From assembly GCA_018650285.1 (NCBI GenBank), contig JABIGF010000020.1:62001-126000 (forward strand): 64,000 nucleotides of DNA, written 5' to 3'. Of the stretch, positions 49,070-58,043 are shown piece by piece (position 1 is the stretch's first letter; the number at the start of each line of letters is the position of its first letter). A model generated the notes under the pieces. It was not told where the DNA came from. It saw only the letters and a list, made by a program, of their open reading frames with translations, and did no database searches. Source of the stretch: Methanobacteriota archaeon (lineage in GTDB: Archaea > Thermoplasmatota > Poseidoniia > Poseidoniales > Thalassarchaeaceae). Position numbers and translations under genes: made by a program.

Positions 49070-50428
49070 ATGTATCTCATCACCATTGAAGGAGGAGATG
49101 GAAGTGGGAAGGGTATCGCTACCAAAATGTTAGAAGAGATTCTTATCAATGAATTTACTTTTTCAGGAATATGGGTCACAGGTGAACCACGTCGCGACCA
49201 CCAACTTGGCAAGTTGGCAGTTGAGTCTGTACGGACTGGCGACGCCGGTCCTGTGCGCGAAGCAAGCCTCTTTGCCGCCGACCGTCTAGACCATTCTCAC
49301 GCTTGGATAATTCCACGATTAAAGAAAGGAAATGCTGTAGTTTCTGAGAGAAATGTCCATTCATCACTTGTCTATCAAGGGATAGTAGGGAAAATTGGTT
49401 TGTCAGAAGTGGCGAAATTGAACAGTGCTGCTTGTGTCCCTGATCTCTGTATTTGGGTCGATTGTGACCCCGTGAAAGCGCTCCGTCGAATTACGCATGG
49501 TACTTTGCGAGCGGCTACTCTTGACAAACAGGAATATTTTGAAACTGATGAGTTGCAACAGAAAATCCGCGCAGGATACGCTAAACTCCTTGGTGGAGAA
49601 GTTGCGACACCTCCTCCATTTGATACAGGTGTTGTAGTCGGGCCGATTCTGAATGATGGTACCAAAAATGACCTTAAGAAAAAATTGCAGAAAGCAGTTC
49701 GCACTTTTCTCCACCGCCACCCAATTCCTCTCAATGTTAGTTCCGAAGAGGTTGAGCATGTTATGCTAGAGAAAGCACTCCGCGGTGAAAGGGGCCAGAC
49801 AACTCTTGATGTTCTTGATACATCTCCAAAGAAAGGTGGCCGAGAATGGTTGAATGGAGATAGTCCTTGGCAAGTGATGAAACACGCTTGCACTATCTAT
49901 CATGAGGCATTCCATTCAATATCGGATACACGTAAAATGGATGTCCCCCAAAGTCCACTATCTCATACGGTTATTTCGGTTATTGGCACACTTTCATTAC
50001 TTCCAGGAGCTGAAGTTTCAAGTTTGCGAAAATGGTTTGGGCCAGTAAGGGTGGTATCAAGCCGCCACACTAGAAGGATGTTGAAGTTCTTCAACGAACA
50101 ATCGGGTTGGGTCCGTACTCACAAGCCACTCAAAGGTCGTGATGCTCCACGTTCAGAATTACGTTCAGAATGGCAGGCTTTTGGGAGATTAGGATTAGTA
50201 ATTTGGCCGCTAAAAGAGGAATTTTCTAGTTGGGAATCAGAAAATCCCAAAGGTCGTTGGCGCGATTCTTTGTCAGCGATAGTCGGCAAGAATCCTTCTG
50301 ATGAAATGCTAGAGAAACTCGAGCATTGCCGGGCACGATTAGCAATTTTAGGTTCTGGTGCCGATGGCATTGAGCTCCCTGCAAGTGTTGATGAGTTCAG
50401 AAAATGGTGGCGTGACGGCCCTGCATGA
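49070..50428 (+). CDS. tmk: Thymidylate kinase with long C-terminal extension
   Basis: About 452 residues from ATG 49070, behind GGTGGAG. The first 210 or so are a thymidylate kinase: P-loop EGGDGSGKG, GEPRRDHQLGKL, LFAADRLDH and VVSERNVHSSLVYQG. That is the usual full size of the enzyme (dTMP to dTDP). A further 240 residues follow, unrelated to the kinase as far as I can see, mixed alpha/beta with LPGAEVSSLRKWFGPVRVVSSRH and LVIWPLKEEFSSWES. It is probably a fused second domain of unknown role. No frameshift or linker repeat marks the joint. Confidence 0.8.
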   Translation: MYLITIEGGDGSGKGIATKMLEEILINEFTFSGIWVTGEPRRDHQLGKLAVESVRTGDAGPVREASLFAADRLDHSHAWIIPRLKKGNAVVSERNVHSSLVYQGIVGKIGLSEVAKLNSAACVPDLCIWVDCDPVKALRRITHGTLRAATLDKQEYFETDELQQKIRAGYAKLLGGEVATPPPFDTGVVVGPILNDGTKNDLKKKLQKAVRTFLHRHPIPLNVSSEEVEHVMLEKALRGERGQTTLDVLDTSPKKGGREWLNGDSPWQVMKHACTIYHEAFHSISDTRKMDVPQSPLSHTVISVIGTLSLLPGAEVSSLRKWFGPVRVVSSRHTRRMLKFFNEQSGWVRTHKPLKGRDAPRSELRSEWQAFGRLGLVIWPLKEEFSSWESENPKGRWRDSLSAIVGKNPSDEMLEKLEHCRARLAILGSGADGIELPASVDEFRKWWRDGPA

Positions 50429-50458
50429 TGTAGTGGGATGCAGTCATCTCAGGATGCT

Positions 50459-51247
50459 TCATTCTTCTTCACTAGATGCTTCAATCGATGGGACTAATTT
50501 TGCATTTGCTGGTAGAATTACTTTTGATGCATCAAAATCAAATTGTTTTGGATTTGCAGCAAATACACCAGCAAACAATAATCCAATACCAATTCCCATT
50601 GGAGACCCAGTGATTAACCGCTTCAAATTTGTTGATTCATACGATGTTATGGCTTGTAGTCCACCATCTAGTGCTGTAGGCAACAATAGGAGTGCAATGC
50701 CTCCAAAAGCAAGAAGGAATCGCCGGTCATTGAAATAAATAGGTGCGACTTTTTCATCAGGTAAGACTGAGATGATAGTGTCTCGAACAGTCCATCGATT
50801 CACACCTAGGCGGCGGAAGATAATTCCGCCGATTACAATCCCTGCAAAGATTCCAATATCTCGCGTACATACAGGCATTTGATTGCCATTGATTTCAAAC
50901 GATCTCTCGTGTTTCTGATGGCAATTTAGGTCTCCAAAACCGTAAATGAAGGCGCTAAACAGGTCCAATTCAGACCAAGCAAATTTACCGCCATGTTGTG
51001 ATTGGTCATGGCCCATTTCCCCTTCTTCTGAGTGTGGCTCATTACCCCAGTCGCCCCATGAATGTTCTTCCCACACATAATCTAACGAGTTTGCTCGTCC
51101 AGAAAGTTCTGGCACTGAACCAGTCGGTAAGAGTGCAGGTACAATGAACGCCGCGAGAAGATATCCCAGTGAAAGCCCAATCACCCAATTGGCGATTTTG
51201 ATTTCACGCTGCCTCTCAGGGAGCCCGTTTTTACTGCTCATTGTCAT
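50459..51247 (-). CDS. DUF2085 family membrane protein
   Basis: A 262-residue membrane protein with the DUF2085 pattern: FGDLNCHQKHERSFEINGNQMPVCTRDIGIF, then a helix, and later LPTALDGGLQAITSYESTNLKRLITGSPMG. An N-terminal helix (LSLGYLLAAFIVPALLP) is followed by a His-rich outside loop (HSWGDWGNEPHSEEGEMGHD). The Cys/His-rich face suggests metal or haem binding, but the function of the family is unknown. It is divergent from the Smr-domain protein. Confidence 0.8.
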   Translation of the reverse strand: MTMSSKNGLPERQREIKIANWVIGLSLGYLLAAFIVPALLPTGSVPELSGRANSLDYVWEEHSWGDWGNEPHSEEGEMGHDQSQHGGKFAWSELDLFSAFIYGFGDLNCHQKHERSFEINGNQMPVCTRDIGIFAGIVIGGIIFRRLGVNRWTVRDTIISVLPDEKVAPIYFNDRRFLLAFGGIALLLLPTALDGGLQAITSYESTNLKRLITGSPMGIGIGLLFAGVFAANPKQFDFDASKVILPANAKLVPSIEASSEEE

Positions 51248-51318
51248 CCCGTGAAGAATCTAATTGAATAGCGTTTGTATAACGCAAGTCATAACAGGAA
51301 GAGATTGTAGGGTTAGCC

Positions 51319-52089
51319 ATGGTAGAGGTGACGTTCCGCGACCTTGTCGTCATCAGCCTTGTCATGGGAATAATGTCTGCAACGATGGCTACCATGTTGG
51401 CATATTTCAGCACAGGAATGGCTGGGGCGCCCTCTGAAGCCGTTGATTTTGGTGTTATGTCCGGGCTAGCAGTGTCCGGTTTAACATTAATTTATGGCGG
51501 TTGGAGGCTCTTTGAAATTAAACGAGGAGGGAAAGAAAAAGAAGAGGTTGACAAGGTAGCATTCTTGCGCAAACTTCTCGCCTCATTAGAGCCACACGGG
51601 GCATCTTTGCCATGGTCTACTCAGAAACCATGGAGAACTTCAACTCATATTCGTAAAGAACGAGGCACGCTTACTTTAGATTTGCATGATATGGATTTGG
51701 CAGGGTCTCGCAGAATTCTGGATTTAGTAATTGAAAATCGGCCGATGATTGGAAGACTTAGAATAGTAACAGGTCGCGGTAATAATTCAAAAGGCCGGCC
51801 AGTAATTCGTCCTATGGTTAGTGAACGACTAGACAACGTAGCTCGTGCTTTGGATTGGCAAATGCTTGCCAACAAAGGCTCAATCACACTTCGTCCTCTT
51901 GGGAAGCGCCCGACATTGAAGAAATGGCTAATCCGTTTCCTCTTTTTTGTGGGCCCATTTTCAATCGCTCTTGCATTATCGTTTGAAGAGTTAGCAGGCT
52001 CAGGTGCACGTGAACAGGGGAGAATTTTTGGGGCAATTGCTGGAATTATTCTCACAGGACTTCTTGCATCATATCGAAATCGTGTCTGA
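51319..52089 (+). CDS. Membrane-anchored Smr-domain protein
   Basis: A 256-residue protein with two N-terminal helices (DLVVISLVMGIMSATMATML; FGVMSGLAVSGLTLIYG), a cytosolic middle and two C-terminal helices (FLFFVGPFSIALALSF; IFGAIAGIILTGLLASY). The middle reads LTLDLHDMDLAGSRRILDLVIE, then IGRLRIVTGRGNNSKGRPVIRPMVSERL, which fits the Smr (small MutS-related) fold: LDLHG-like strand, then the GxGxxS/K loop. Smr domains bind or nick nucleic acid, and in eukaryotes and bacteria act on stalled ribosome mRNA. Placing one at the membrane is unusual. The assignment is by eye. Confidence 0.6.
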   Translation: MVEVTFRDLVVISLVMGIMSATMATMLAYFSTGMAGAPSEAVDFGVMSGLAVSGLTLIYGGWRLFEIKRGGKEKEEVDKVAFLRKLLASLEPHGASLPWSTQKPWRTSTHIRKERGTLTLDLHDMDLAGSRRILDLVIENRPMIGRLRIVTGRGNNSKGRPVIRPMVSERLDNVARALDWQMLANKGSITLRPLGKRPTLKKWLIRFLFFVGPFSIALALSFEELAGSGAREQGRIFGAIAGIILTGLLASYRNRV

Positions 52090-52097
52090 TTATTGCA

Positions 52098-55000
52098 TTA
52101 CCAAGACTCTTCTTTTCTTGTACGAATAAGTGCTACAATTACAAGAATCAAAACAGATAGAAGACCAATTTGGACTAATGGTTGAGCAAGTAATTCAACC
52201 ACCCCTCCCTTGTTTGTATTTTCTTCTTCGCCCTCAGTATCATTTGGTTCTGAATCTTGGTCTGGGTCCGGCAGTGGCGAGCCGGCATCTTCCTCAGCAA
52301 TCACGAAATCTACACTAGAGGTGTTTGTGTTCCCTGAAGCATCGGCAACAGTGACGGTTAGAGTATGCGTTTCAAGTGCAGGAAGATCTGGATAGGGGGT
52401 GATTGTCATATCGTGATTCTTGCGAAGAGCCACTGTATCTCCGGTGAAAACCTGACCTGTTACTTCAATGGATTCGGTCGATTCCTCACTCGAATACCAT
52501 GTCACCCGAAGCGAACCACCTTCAAGAACTTCAACGGCGAGGTTCAACACTTCTGGTGGCGTGTCATCGATTTCATTCAAGGTTGTAAGGAATAAATCAG
52601 TGTATAGCGTTTGATTCCCATCCAAGATACTGATGCGTATCCAATAGTCCCTACCGGGCTCCAATCCGGTTAGAGTAGTTGCATGACTGGTTGCTGCCGG
52701 CGTCTGGATGGAGGATTCATTCCAATCAACCGGTTCTTGGCCAGCGAAGACCGCAGCGACGCTAGCGTTTGCCTCCACTGTTGTTGACCATGTGATGACT
52801 GCTGTAGTCGCGGTAACTCCTCCAACGACGGCACCGTACACCTGTTGTGCGACCTCTGGCAGTTCAATTCCGGTCAGAACTGCAAAGGTCTGCGAATCAA
52901 CATCATAGGAGCCAAGCATTGTGGATTGTTCGTTTTCATCTTCTAGAACAATGTCTACGATATTCGGGTCATAGTCGATACCATCCACTTCATTCGGGTC
53001 AGCGCCGCCACCAAGTCTCCATGTTTTTGCATCTGCATCCACATCACGCCATTTTCCAGGGCCAAATCCGTCTTGTGAGCCGGCGACAATAATGAAGCGG
53101 TAATTTTGAACATCATTTCCAATGACTGATTTTGAAACAGTAATTGATACTGTTTTCGTGTCGGAATTTCCATCCACTTCAATTCCCTTCGCGCTAGTTT
53201 CACCACTTTCAGCTTGAACTGCTTTGACCGCACCAGGTTCACCAGTTGCTGAAATTGCAACTTCCCAAGCCCAGTCTTCATCAATCAGAGCATTTGCTCC
53301 TTCAAGCATCTCAGTATTTCCATAAGTTGTATTTCCTTGGTCAACATAGATTTGTACAATTTGATGGCTGAAACCATTGGTTAAGCCCCAATAATCGGTC
53401 ATTTCCGCAAAGGTCAATTCGAAACGAGCGTTCCATGAACTCTGACTAATTTTGAGATTTGTAACATCAAATAAGCCGGCGCCGGGTGTGAAATCACTTG
53501 CAAGTGGATAGGTGTAATCTCCATCTCCAGTTTCATCACCAACGGTGTCATTCATTTCAAGGAGAGTTACCCATTGTTCTAGGTCAGGTAGAACCATTTC
53601 TGCGGGAGCAGGTGGAGCCATCTCAACATCAATGCCATTATCCCAAGATGTGACTACCTTGACGCGAGTAGAATATCGTGGGGCTAATCCTAAATCTGAC
53701 CACGGGATTTGGAACTCAAAGACATCATCTACGGCACAGCCTCCTAGAATTGATTGTCCTGATAGGCTCCATTGCTCAGAATTCCCAATTTTTCCTTGAG
53801 CGGTAAAAAGATCGTATTTTGATTTTCCATCTTGCCTCAATTGGTCAAAATTGAATGAGACCATATTTTTGGCAGGGAAACCTATGATTTGGTTTCCGTA
53901 ATAAGTTCTGAAATTTGTTTCAACTTCATTGAAATTAATTGCATTTGGTTGCATGAAGTATATCGATACATCAGGCGCGGCTATCAAGTCCATCACTTCC
54001 CAATCTGTTGGTGTGCTTCCAGTATCTATTCGGACATAGACATTTGAGGCATCATAACCAAGGTGGAATGATTCAATATCCAGTAGTATCTCTTCATTAT
54101 TTCCTGCATCATACATTGCAGCCCCATCCCATTCACCTGGTAGCGCTATACCGTCTATCATCGGCTCAATTACTCCGCTAATTGGCGAATCGGGCATTGC
54201 GGGATTTGTCCATAAATCTTGCAAGTATGGTGGTAATTCAAGGCCGATAGCGCGGTATATATTGGATAGATGTACTTTGAAAAGAACGTCCCAATTTTCG
54301 TCATATCCACTATCTTGGTCTAGACCATACCACCAAAACCAGTCACTTCCTTCAGCGATGTAGAGGCTTTCCCAAGCAGCCTCTAAACCAGAGTGATTAG
54401 GGTTTTGTTCTTCAAATTCTTCTAATGATTGCCGAGCTTCTATTAGTCTCTGCCAGCCTAAACTTTCCTCTGCCTCTCCTGCCCATGTAGAAAGCGTCCC
54501 ATCAATCCAAGAGCCAGTTCCAATAGTCTCAATATGTGGTAGTGTGAGGTTTTTTGCTAGGAATTCACTTGGTGTCGTGGTGACTATTGAAGGGTGACTT
54601 CCTAATCTTCCATACCATTCATCCATAAACGGTCGAGCGCCATCATGGTGTTGGAATTCAGACATAAACATCCAGTTTTCACCATCTAGGGCGACGGTAA
54701 GAAGATGTTCGCTTGGGTCCTTTCCTTCAGCGAGCAGTTGGTCCCGTACTCCATCAATATATGCGATGAAGTCTGAAACAGCTGCTGCCGGAGTCATTGA
54801 ACCGTATTGGAAGGCGATACGGTCTGAAATTACACGGTCACGGAAAATGACTGCTACTTCACCACCTCCACCTTGTCCTGTTGCTGTTCCATCAGCCCCT
54901 AAGCCAGTTGCAATCCAAGGTGTTGCAAGATTAGAAGCGACGTTGGTATCAATCATGTTGCCATCTAGTGAGGTAGATTCAGCCAAATTGACTTCATCAG

Positions 55001-56672
55001 TGACCATCCATTGGATTCCTACATCAGAAACAGGTTGAACCATTGGAGGTGAAACCGATTGTTCTGATGGCCACATACCAACGGGCCGGAATCCAAGTTC
55101 TTGTTCAAACAAGTCCATTCCATTTGTTAATTGGCTAGCAACATCTTCAGGCCATGATTCTTTATTGACGCGGATTCCATCTTCAAATGTCCATCCATCC
55201 ATCATTAAGAGGGGCATAATTGGGTGATAGTAAGGAGTAGTAGTCAATTCTACTTGGCCTGATTCAGCGAGAGCAGAATACATTGGTAATACATTAGCCA
55301 AATGCTCTTGTTGTACCTCTAATACAAGGGCGAGGTCTGCAGGTGTATAGTTGCCATTTTGCTCATATAATGCCTTCAATGTGGCATTATAATGTGCAGG
55401 CCGCCCATCTGCTACAGAATCATCTAATGCTTGATATTCACCTAATACGTAGTCTGGTGAAAACTGAAACAGATACCAAAGAACCTGTAAATCTAGATAT
55501 TCTTGAGGCGCTAACAACTCATCTGCCATGATAGTTGCTGGCTTTAGATTGTGCATAGTCATGTCATATATCTCTGAATATCTTGATGCCGCTGGATAGA
55601 GCCATCCTAATTCAGGGTCATTTGCAGTTACATTGTAAATCCAACCGGAATTCCAAAACGATTGAAATTGCATCGTGTGTAACTCAAGTGCGGTCGCATT
55701 GGGGTGACCAGTCAGTGAACCATTTTCGTCGGTAGGCCAATCTCTTCGCGCGAAGTCTGTGTGAACATCTGCAGTTCCATCTTCGTAGTATTCAACTAAT
55801 TGTTCAACAAATGACGGTACCAAATTGTAAGTGACTTTTGTGTCAGGGTGTTGAGCCAAAATACCTGGCGAGTCAACATATTCTGTCATCCCATGGACTC
55901 TAACCCATGGCATTTCAATCATGCCTGTTAACTTGTTTTTGTAGTATGGTTGATGTTGGTGAAAGACGATTGCAAGATTGAGTGCGTCTGCCAATTTTTC
56001 CACCCCGCCCGATATTTCTTCAATGGGTAAACTACTAGGGTCAGTGGAAACGTTTCTGTCAGCAATATGCCAAGCGTGTGTGAAGGTTTCTGCTCCATCG
56101 TTGGTGGCTGAATTTTCCATCGGGAATGCTGCCCAAACATTTCCTTCATCTTGCCACTGCGACCATGCAATCAAATCAAGAGAGGTAGGATTTCCAATAT
56201 TTGTCCAAGGGATTGAAATTTCTGTAAAGGTATTTCCAGACCAACCGATAAAGGATGAAATTTCTGTTTGATCCCCATCTTGCCAAGTTGACCCGTCGCT
56301 AGATTGAAGGGAAAAATAACTTGAGTTTTCCATGATAAATGCATAATCTGCTGAGAATGGAAGAGTATGAGAGAGGCTCCATTGCTTGGAAAGTGGTGAA
56401 CCCCCTTGGGTGGTGTTGAAGTAAACAAAAAGGTCAGCCCCTTCTGCTTGTGAAGCCCAATCAGTTCCATCCCAAGCAAAAGATAGGTGTGTGTTATTCC
56501 AAGTGAGGTGGAACGAAACCGCATTGGAATCAGTACCCATCAGTGTATCTGAGCTCCAATCGCTTGAAATTCCGTCTGTAGTAATGTCATCTGGAGTTGT
56601 TGCAGTACTAATCAGGCTGAATATTGGCGTCACAAAAAGGAGTAGGGCAATTGCCAATACACTGCGTTTCAT
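52098..56672 (-). CDS. Extracellular GH57 glycoside hydrolase (amylopullulanase-like), multidomain and membrane-anchored
   Basis: About 1524 residues from ATG 56672, where a signal peptide starts (MKRSVLAIALLLFVTPIFS); in-frame ATGs upstream (56690 and 56696) are less likely. Order of domains: N-terminal DOMON/CBM9-like beta domain; GH57 barrel with VFHQHQPYYK (about 55945-55970), GMWPSEQSV holding the nucleophile Glu (about 55055-55080) and ALDGENW with the acid Asp (about 54669-54690); a helical part; two glucodextranase-type beta domains; fibronectin-III-like repeats; one helix (LVQIGLLSVLILVIVALI). It should cut alpha-1,4 and perhaps alpha-1,6 bonds of starch or glycogen outside the cell. 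Confidence 0.85.
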   Translation of the reverse strand: MKRSVLAIALLLFVTPIFSLISTATTPDDITTDGISSDWSSDTLMGTDSNAVSFHLTWNNTHLSFAWDGTDWASQAEGADLFVYFNTTQGGSPLSKQWSLSHTLPFSADYAFIMENSSYFSLQSSDGSTWQDGDQTEISSFIGWSGNTFTEISIPWTNIGNPTSLDLIAWSQWQDEGNVWAAFPMENSATNDGAETFTHAWHIADRNVSTDPSSLPIEEISGGVEKLADALNLAIVFHQHQPYYKNKLTGMIEMPWVRVHGMTEYVDSPGILAQHPDTKVTYNLVPSFVEQLVEYYEDGTADVHTDFARRDWPTDENGSLTGHPNATALELHTMQFQSFWNSGWIYNVTANDPELGWLYPAASRYSEIYDMTMHNLKPATIMADELLAPQEYLDLQVLWYLFQFSPDYVLGEYQALDDSVADGRPAHYNATLKALYEQNGNYTPADLALVLEVQQEHLANVLPMYSALAESGQVELTTTPYYHPIMPLLMMDGWTFEDGIRVNKESWPEDVASQLTNGMDLFEQELGFRPVGMWPSEQSVSPPMVQPVSDVGIQWMVTDEVNLAESTSLDGNMIDTNVASNLATPWIATGLGADGTATGQGGGGEVAVIFRDRVISDRIAFQYGSMTPAAAVSDFIAYIDGVRDQLLAEGKDPSEHLLTVALDGENWMFMSEFQHHDGARPFMDEWYGRLGSHPSIVTTTPSEFLAKNLTLPHIETIGTGSWIDGTLSTWAGEAEESLGWQRLIEARQSLEEFEEQNPNHSGLEAAWESLYIAEGSDWFWWYGLDQDSGYDENWDVLFKVHLSNIYRAIGLELPPYLQDLWTNPAMPDSPISGVIEPMIDGIALPGEWDGAAMYDAGNNEEILLDIESFHLGYDASNVYVRIDTGSTPTDWEVMDLIAAPDVSIYFMQPNAINFNEVETNFRTYYGNQIIGFPAKNMVSFNFDQLRQDGKSKYDLFTAQGKIGNSEQWSLSGQSILGGCAVDDVFEFQIPWSDLGLAPRYSTRVKVVTSWDNGIDVEMAPPAPAEMVLPDLEQWVTLLEMNDTVGDETGDGDYTYPLASDFTPGAGLFDVTNLKISQSSWNARFELTFAEMTDYWGLTNGFSHQIVQIYVDQGNTTYGNTEMLEGANALIDEDWAWEVAISATGEPGAVKAVQAESGETSAKGIEVDGNSDTKTVSITVSKSVIGNDVQNYRFIIVAGSQDGFGPGKWRDVDADAKTWRLGGGADPNEVDGIDYDPNIVDIVLEDENEQSTMLGSYDVDSQTFAVLTGIELPEVAQQVYGAVVGGVTATTAVITWSTTVEANASVAAVFAGQEPVDWNESSIQTPAATSHATTLTGLEPGRDYWIRISILDGNQTLYTDLFLTTLNEIDDTPPEVLNLAVEVLEGGSLRVTWYSSEESTESIEVTGQVFTGDTVALRKNHDMTITPYPDLPALETHTLTVTVADASGNTNTSSVDFVIAEEDAGSPLPDPDQDSEPNDTEGEEENTNKGGVVELLAQPLVQIGLLSVLILVIVALIRTRKEESW

Positions 56673-56699
56673 CGTCTTTGCGAGTTGCATGCACATCAA

Positions 56700-56731
56700 A
56701 ACATTATGGCAGAGACGGCCGTAGGCCGTTT
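56700..56731. promoter_or_regulatory. Shared divergent promoter of the GH57 and malQ genes with palindrome
   Basis: The divergent starts at 56672 and 56732 are only 59 bases apart. CATTATGG (56702-56709) is TATA-like on both strands, about 25-30 bases from each start, so both messages may be nearly leaderless. ACGGCC-GTA-GGCCGT (56715-56729) is a perfect inverted repeat just before the malQ GTG, placed as an operator. Binding is inferred. Confidence 0.5.
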
Positions 56732-58018
56732 GTGCGCCGAGCCGGTATCTTGTGTCATCTAACGTCGCTGCCTTCTCAAAGAATTGGCCAAGACAGCGCC
56801 GATTTTCTGTCAATTTTAGCCAAACACAATATTTCAGTTTGGCAGATGTTACCAGTTTCTCCACCGGATAAACATGGTTCTCCTTACGCATCACCTTCAG
56901 CGTTCGCTATATGGGATGCTTTTGACAACAAAGAATTGAGAAATCATACATCAATAGAGCAGATCAATGGTGTTATTGAAACAATCAATTATTGGGTTGA
57001 AGATTGGGCACTTTATTCCGTTTTGAAAACTAAGAATAATGGCGCTCCTTGGTATGATTGGCCTCAACCTTACAAAGAACGTGATGAATCCGCTATAGCC
57101 GATTTTTCCAAACAATATCAGCAGGAGATTGACGAAATCAAACATAATCAGGCTCATTTGATGGTTTCATGGGAGAGTTTTCGAAAAGAAGCATTAGAGA
57201 ATCAAGTCAGTTTATTCGGTGATTTACCATTTTTTGTTGCCCATGATTCTGTAGATGTTTGGGCAAATCAGAAGTTATTCTTACTAAATTCTGATGGTGG
57301 ACCTATTGATGTAGCAGGAGTACCACCGGATTATTTTTCTAAAACCGGCCAGAGGTGGGGCACGGTTCTCTACAATTGGCCTGCCCACAAGCAGCAAGGA
57401 TTTGCGTGGTGGAAAGCAAGGATGAAGAGAATGTTTGACCTTTTTGATTTAGTTCGTATAGACCATTTCAGAGCATTAGAAGCCGCGTGGGCGATTCCTT
57501 TTGAAGATGAAACAGCAGAGCATGGCGTTTGGCAGGACGGGCCAGCAGATGAACTGCTCAATATATTGGTTGATGTTGCGCCAAAAGGCGGTTTGGTGGC
57601 TGAAGACCTAGGCATTATCCCCCCCTCTGTGGTGGCTATGAGGAAGCGATACAGTATTCCTGGAATGGCTGTATTACATTTCGCAGGTGGAGAGAAAGAC
57701 AACCCACACAATCTTGAAAATCATAAACAAGACATGGTTGTTTATACTGGCACTCATGACAACGATACTACTGTTGGCTGGGGTAAAATACCGGTAAGGG
57801 AACTGATGAAAACAGCTCTTTCATCAAAGGCAGAATTAGCAATCATTCCACTTCAAGATGTGATGGGTTTGGGTCAAGAGGCTAGGATGAATACACCTGG
57901 TACAGAATTTGGAAATTGGTCTTGGCAATTTCATTGGCACGAATTACAAGAAGATTCAATGGATTGGTTAAATGACAATGTTATTGATACAGGGCGCTCC
58001 CCTTTTTCTACTGATTGA
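56732..58018 (+). CDS. malQ: 4-alpha-glucanotransferase (GH77)
   Basis: About 428 residues from GTG 56732; a longer frame upstream (from TTG 56624) overlaps the GH57 signal sequence and is unlikely. RRAGILCHLTSLPS opens the GH77 barrel. VPPDYFSKTGQRWGTVLYNW, DLVRIDHFRALEAAWAIP (nucleophile Asp), VAEDLGIIPP (acid/base Glu) and YTGTHDNDTTVGW (third acid) are all intact. The enzyme transfers maltodextrin chains and frees glucose. At about 430 residues it is shorter than the usual 500. It is followed 25 bases later by the glucan phosphorylase gene, giving an intracellular maltodextrin pathway. Confidence 0.92.
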   Translation: MRRAGILCHLTSLPSQRIGQDSADFLSILAKHNISVWQMLPVSPPDKHGSPYASPSAFAIWDAFDNKELRNHTSIEQINGVIETINYWVEDWALYSVLKTKNNGAPWYDWPQPYKERDESAIADFSKQYQQEIDEIKHNQAHLMVSWESFRKEALENQVSLFGDLPFFVAHDSVDVWANQKLFLLNSDGGPIDVAGVPPDYFSKTGQRWGTVLYNWPAHKQQGFAWWKARMKRMFDLFDLVRIDHFRALEAAWAIPFEDETAEHGVWQDGPADELLNILVDVAPKGGLVAEDLGIIPPSVVAMRKRYSIPGMAVLHFAGGEKDNPHNLENHKQDMVVYTGTHDNDTTVGWGKIPVRELMKTALSSKAELAIIPLQDVMGLGQEARMNTPGTEFGNWSWQFHWHELQEDSMDWLNDNVIDTGRSPFSTD

Positions 58019-58043
58019 GGTTATTCTATTTGAAAACGGATAG

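Noticed and set aside
56624-56731. Longer malQ start at TTG 56624
   Set aside because: It would overlap the GH57 signal sequence, and homology begins only at RRAGILCHL right after GTG 56732.
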